From the NCBI RefSeq assembly GCF_029227915.1, contig NC_079884.1:17734001-17798000 (forward strand): 64,000 nucleotides of DNA, written 5' to 3'. Made by a program: the position numbers and the translations under genes. Source of the stretch: Hydractinia symbiolongicarpus. Taxonomy: Eukaryota; Cnidaria; Hydrozoa; Anthoathecata; Hydractiniidae. Under the pieces are notes generated by a model, which worked only from the letters and a program-made list of their open reading frames with translations, did not search any database and had not been told where the DNA came from. Below are positions 61,417 to 64,000 of the stretch, one piece after another (the stretch's first letter is position 1; the number at the start of each line of letters is the position of its first letter).

Positions 61417-62736
61417 ATGGAATACGGGAAAAAGTTAAACCCAGAGCGTTCACTTAGGATCGCACATGGCGTAAAAGGAACGCATCAAAAAGTAATTGTC
61501 ACTCACAACCCAAGTGAGATTGATCAGAACCAGTTACTCCTGATTAGGTTCCCTAATTTAGGTAACGATGATGTCATTGTTCCTGGTACTTCGAAAATAA
61601 GTTTCGACGTTGAACTCGAGTCAAAAGTCGACACGAAGAGAACATTGGTCTCTAACATAGGGAGGGCAATTGTTAAAAAGCTAGCTATCAAGTTCGAGGG
61701 TACCGAGATTCTGAGCATTGATGACTTTGATCTTTTCGGGTGCTACAGAGATTTATGGCTAACCAAGTCCGAAAAAAGAAATGCAATAAGACAAGGTATC
61801 ATCTTTGATGAAGGGTGTACAGAAAACTGTATGAAACTGAGAGTTGGAGCCGCGGATAAAGACGCATCAGAGGTAGCGGACAAAGCTATTTATGATGCAT
61901 ACAAAAACAAGTTCACCATACCACTAGATTTTGAAATGTTAGATAGCACGATCCCATATTATCAGGCTGGATTAGGTAATAGGCTGTGTTATGAGATAAC
62001 ATTCAACAATTATGACAGGGTAGTATTATCAACACCAACCAAACCTTCCGGTGCCACATCGGCACCCGCGCCGGATGCTAAATACAAAATCTCCAACATA
62101 TCTCTCGAATATGAGATTGTGACACAACCCACACTCGCCAGATTCATTTCAAATGAATACCAAAACATGGCCGTACTCTATGACAGATTTCTGAGACATA
62201 GACAAATTAGGGTGGATAAGTCGGACACAACGTGGAATTGGTCATTCAATACATTGTGCAAGTCCCTGAAGGGTATATTGGTTCTGTTTGAGGAAGAGAA
62301 AGCTTACAAACGAGATACCGGTAGGTTCTACAATCCTAAGATCAAAAAGGTATCCGCCATAGTTGAGGGTAAGCCTAACCAACTTTTCGCTCAGGGGATG
62401 CAACCGTTTGAGCATTATGGTGAAATATGCAAGTATTTCGCAGAGGGCAAGCAAAAGGACAGCAACGCCGGTGAAATACAGAAACATCTGCAACTACATG
62501 ATGTGAAGGTCGCGGACTACCTAACCACGAAATATGCTCTATGGCTGGATTTCAGAACCATAGATGAAAACTCACTGCACGGGACCGGCCGACGGATTGA
62601 AAATGCGAGCGAGGGGATCACACTGCAAGTTGAAAAGACGGCCGAAACCGCGGGATCCTTAAACGCTTACATATATCTAATCATGGATGCTCAATTAAAT
62701 ATTCAAAACGGTGAAATTATGGATGTACTATATTAA
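61417..62736 (+). CDS. MCP: Polinton major capsid protein, intact
   Basis: 439 aa. Starts MEYGKKLNPERSLRIAHG. Key blocks: VTHNPSEIDQNQLLLIRFPN, DDVIVPGTSKISFDVELE, KRTLVSNIGRAIVKKL, CYRDLWLTK, YQAGLGNRLCYEITFNNYDR, CKSLKGILVLFEE, FYNPKIKKVSAIVEGKPN and LDFRTIDENSLHGTGRRI. Polinton capsid proteins of this kind are predicted double-jelly-roll proteins that would form an icosahedral shell. The ATPase gene begins one base after its stop, so they are probably co-expressed. It is the full-length relative of 37069-38296. Confidence 0.85.
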   Translation: MEYGKKLNPERSLRIAHGVKGTHQKVIVTHNPSEIDQNQLLLIRFPNLGNDDVIVPGTSKISFDVELESKVDTKRTLVSNIGRAIVKKLAIKFEGTEILSIDDFDLFGCYRDLWLTKSEKRNAIRQGIIFDEGCTENCMKLRVGAADKDASEVADKAIYDAYKNKFTIPLDFEMLDSTIPYYQAGLGNRLCYEITFNNYDRVVLSTPTKPSGATSAPAPDAKYKISNISLEYEIVTQPTLARFISNEYQNMAVLYDRFLRHRQIRVDKSDTTWNWSFNTLCKSLKGILVLFEEEKAYKRDTGRFYNPKIKKVSAIVEGKPNQLFAQGMQPFEHYGEICKYFAEGKQKDSNAGEIQKHLQLHDVKVADYLTTKYALWLDFRTIDENSLHGTGRRIENASEGITLQVEKTAETAGSLNAYIYLIMDAQLNIQNGEIMDVLY

Positions 62737-62737
62737 G

Positions 62738-63334
62738 ATGGACTACATGAAAGATCCTCACACGGCACTATTCGTCGGTCCAACGGGCTGCGGAAAATCC
62801 AAACGCGTAGTAACACTGCTGGAGAGTGAATACTTTGATCACTTCGATTTTATTGTGATTATATGTCCAACATTAAGATGGAACAAGACATATATGGGGA
62901 GTAACTGGTTCTGGAGGGATAGATATGTGATTCTAATTGAGCCCAGAGGTATGTTGTATGAATGGATTCAAAAGATGACGGATTTCTGTGCCGGATACAA
63001 AACATTATTCCTGATCGACGATATAATCGCAGATGAGAAACTGGACAAAAAGAGGCAACCGCTTCTGGAGCTGGCCATCAGCGGTCGGCATCGAAACCAC
63101 ACCATGTGGCTACTCACACAATCATACACCGCGATACCGAAGAACTTACGAAGGCAGGCAAAAATGTTATATGTGTGGTATCCGAAGGACAGACATGATC
63201 TCGCAACCATCCACGAAGAGAATGATGTCATTGAATCATCGGAGATCCAGAAGGTTAAGGAAAGGCTGAAAGATGGCAAATATACACATTTAGTCATGAG
63301 GATGGAACATCCAAGAACTCACGTGATTTGCTAG
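62738..63334 (+). CDS. A32-type packaging ATPase, intact
   Basis: 198 aa from MDYMKDPHTALFVGPTGCGK, which includes Walker A (GPTGCGKSK). FIVIICPTLRWNKTY, Walker B LFLIDDIIADE, KKRQPLLELAISGRHR, MWLLTQSYTAIPKNLRR and YVWYPKDRHDL align with 34609-35211 throughout. An upstream in-frame ATG at 62711 overlaps the capsid gene; I prefer 62738 because homology starts there. A hairpin follows at 63347-63371. Confidence 0.9.
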   Translation: MDYMKDPHTALFVGPTGCGKSKRVVTLLESEYFDHFDFIVIICPTLRWNKTYMGSNWFWRDRYVILIEPRGMLYEWIQKMTDFCAGYKTLFLIDDIIADEKLDKKRQPLLELAISGRHRNHTMWLLTQSYTAIPKNLRRQAKMLYVWYPKDRHDLATIHEENDVIESSEIQKVKERLKDGKYTHLVMRMEHPRTHVIC

Positions 63335-63346
63335 AATGGACATTTT

Positions 63347-63371
63347 TTTGTTATAAGAGTCTTGTAACAAA
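63347..63371. terminator. Hairpin after the ATPase gene
   Basis: TTTGTTATAAGA, one base, TCTTGTAACAAA: 11 pairs plus one G-T pair, 12 nt past the ATPase stop. It parallels the hairpins after Polinton A genes. Confidence 0.45.
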
Positions 63372-63406
63372 TCTATAGGAAAACTACAGCATAGTACTGT
63401 AGTACC

Positions 63407-64000
63407 ATGATAGAATATATAAATTTCATATTACTGGTGATAGCTGTAGTGCTATTGCTGGTATTGGTTAGTTTTTGCCTTTTTTGTATTAAAAAATACC
63501 TATCGCTATTGAAAATGGCTGAAAACGCAATTGGCAACATAATTTTTATCGATGAACAGGATGCCCGGGATGATGGGAAGAGACAAAAATTGCTCGAGTG
63601 TGTGCTGACCGGAAATAGTAAGTTATATCTTGGTAAGATGTATACGGAGGCGGAGATCCAGAAGCTCAAGAATGATGAGGTTGATAAACTGTTCACCATA
63701 TACGAGGCTAAACTATCCGGTCAAATGGTAAAGTCTTTGGGACAGTCAATAATCCACATGTACTCCATGGGCGCCTGTACAGCTCTCGGTATAAAAAATC
63801 AAAAAGCTCTGAGTGATGACCTGGAGAATGATCCATTCCTAAACTCGGCACTCCAAAGGTTCACATGTGATCTATATTATAAGTTCGGATCACTACTATC
63901 ACCAATCAGTGTAGGTTTAATAACAGGTAAGCATTATATCGCGGGAAAAAATTTAAACAATATCGATACGGATACTAAAGATGTCGGATACTCCAGTTCA
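63407..64000 (+). CDS. Membrane-anchored Polinton B protein, 5' part
   Basis: An open frame from ATG at 63407 to the window edge (198 codons, no stop). Residues 5-28 are a strong transmembrane segment (INFILLVIAVVLLLVLVSFC). The soluble part has LYLGKMYTEAEIQKLKNDEV, LFTIYEAKLSGQMVKSLGQS, DPFLNSALQRFTCDLYYKFG and PISVGLITGKHYI. No known domain, but the pattern is familiar from cnidarian Polintons. Downstream of the ATPase; role unknown. Confidence 0.65.
   Translation, partial: MIEYINFILLVIAVVLLLVLVSFCLFCIKKYLSLLKMAENAIGNIIFIDEQDARDDGKRQKLLECVLTGNSKLYLGKMYTEAEIQKLKNDEVDKLFTIYEAKLSGQMVKSLGQSIIHMYSMGACTALGIKNQKALSDDLENDPFLNSALQRFTCDLYYKFGSLLSPISVGLITGKHYIAGKNLNNIDTDTKDVGYSSS

Larger units (their letters stand above)
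58672..64000. mobile_element. Polinton B, left part (runs off the window)
   Basis: Begins AGAGATAGGAAAATG, identical to the first 15 bases of the Polinton A left end. It splits a gene of Polinton C exactly there. Visible gene order: small protein (-), conserved cluster protein (-), candidate minor virion protein (+), major capsid protein (+), packaging ATPase (+), membrane protein (+). All but the first are open. PolB and integrase would lie beyond 64000. Codon use and integrity suggest a younger copy than A. Confidence 0.8.

Overview
The window looks like a piece of an AT-rich cnidarian genome, probably hydrozoan. That is an inference from the repeat families (Kolobok, Helitron, DIRS-like, BEL and gypsy retroelements, cnidarian-style Polintons) and from visible spliceosomal introns; no species marker is present. 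I see no ordinary host gene, rRNA or tRNA. Nearly everything recognisable is mobile DNA, much of it nested.

Layout. 1-2.2 kb: a short-TIR repeat with an internal ~128-bp tandem array, then a 1.2-kb TTAA-flanked transposon carrying a decayed P2X7-type zinc ('ballast') domain gene. 3.3-8.1 kb: a TTAA element split by an apparently intact 4.1-kb Kolobok-type transposon. This has two convergent genes, a three-exon THAP transposase and a two-exon P2X7-ballast-like gene. 8.1-12.5 kb: non-coding with small MITE-like pieces. 12.5-20.1 kb: a shredded DIRS-like retroelement (+ strand) interrupted by a 1.37-kb TRIM-like LTR element and by a decayed BEL/Pao element (- strand).

20.5-55.4 kb is a head-to-tail run of about eleven Helitrons, all on the - strand, each 3' CTAG abutting the next 5' TC. 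Later insertions broke several of them: a 4.6-kb gypsy (20.8-25.4 kb), a 13.4-kb Polinton A (30.8-44.2 kb, inside the only Helitron that keeps Rep/Hel coding remnants) and a Mutator-like element (48.2-50.7 kb). From ~55.4 kb comes Polinton C, itself broken by a MULE (55.6-57.4 kb) and by Polinton B (58.7 kb to past the window end).

The Polintons are virus-like DNA transposons. Together A and B show a protein-primed-type DNA polymerase B, a retroviral-type integrase, a double-jelly-roll capsid protein, an A32-type packaging ATPase and several conserved cluster genes of unknown role. In A most large genes carry frameshifts or stops. In B the capsid, ATPase and two neighbouring genes are open. 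Polinton genes often begin with TAAATG, and convergent pairs are separated by palindromic hairpins, one of which recurs in A and C.

The most interesting points are the P2X7-ballast-like gene as the second gene of TTAA transposons (two elements, same intron position), the Helitron array, and the recurrent hairpin and start motifs of the Polintons.
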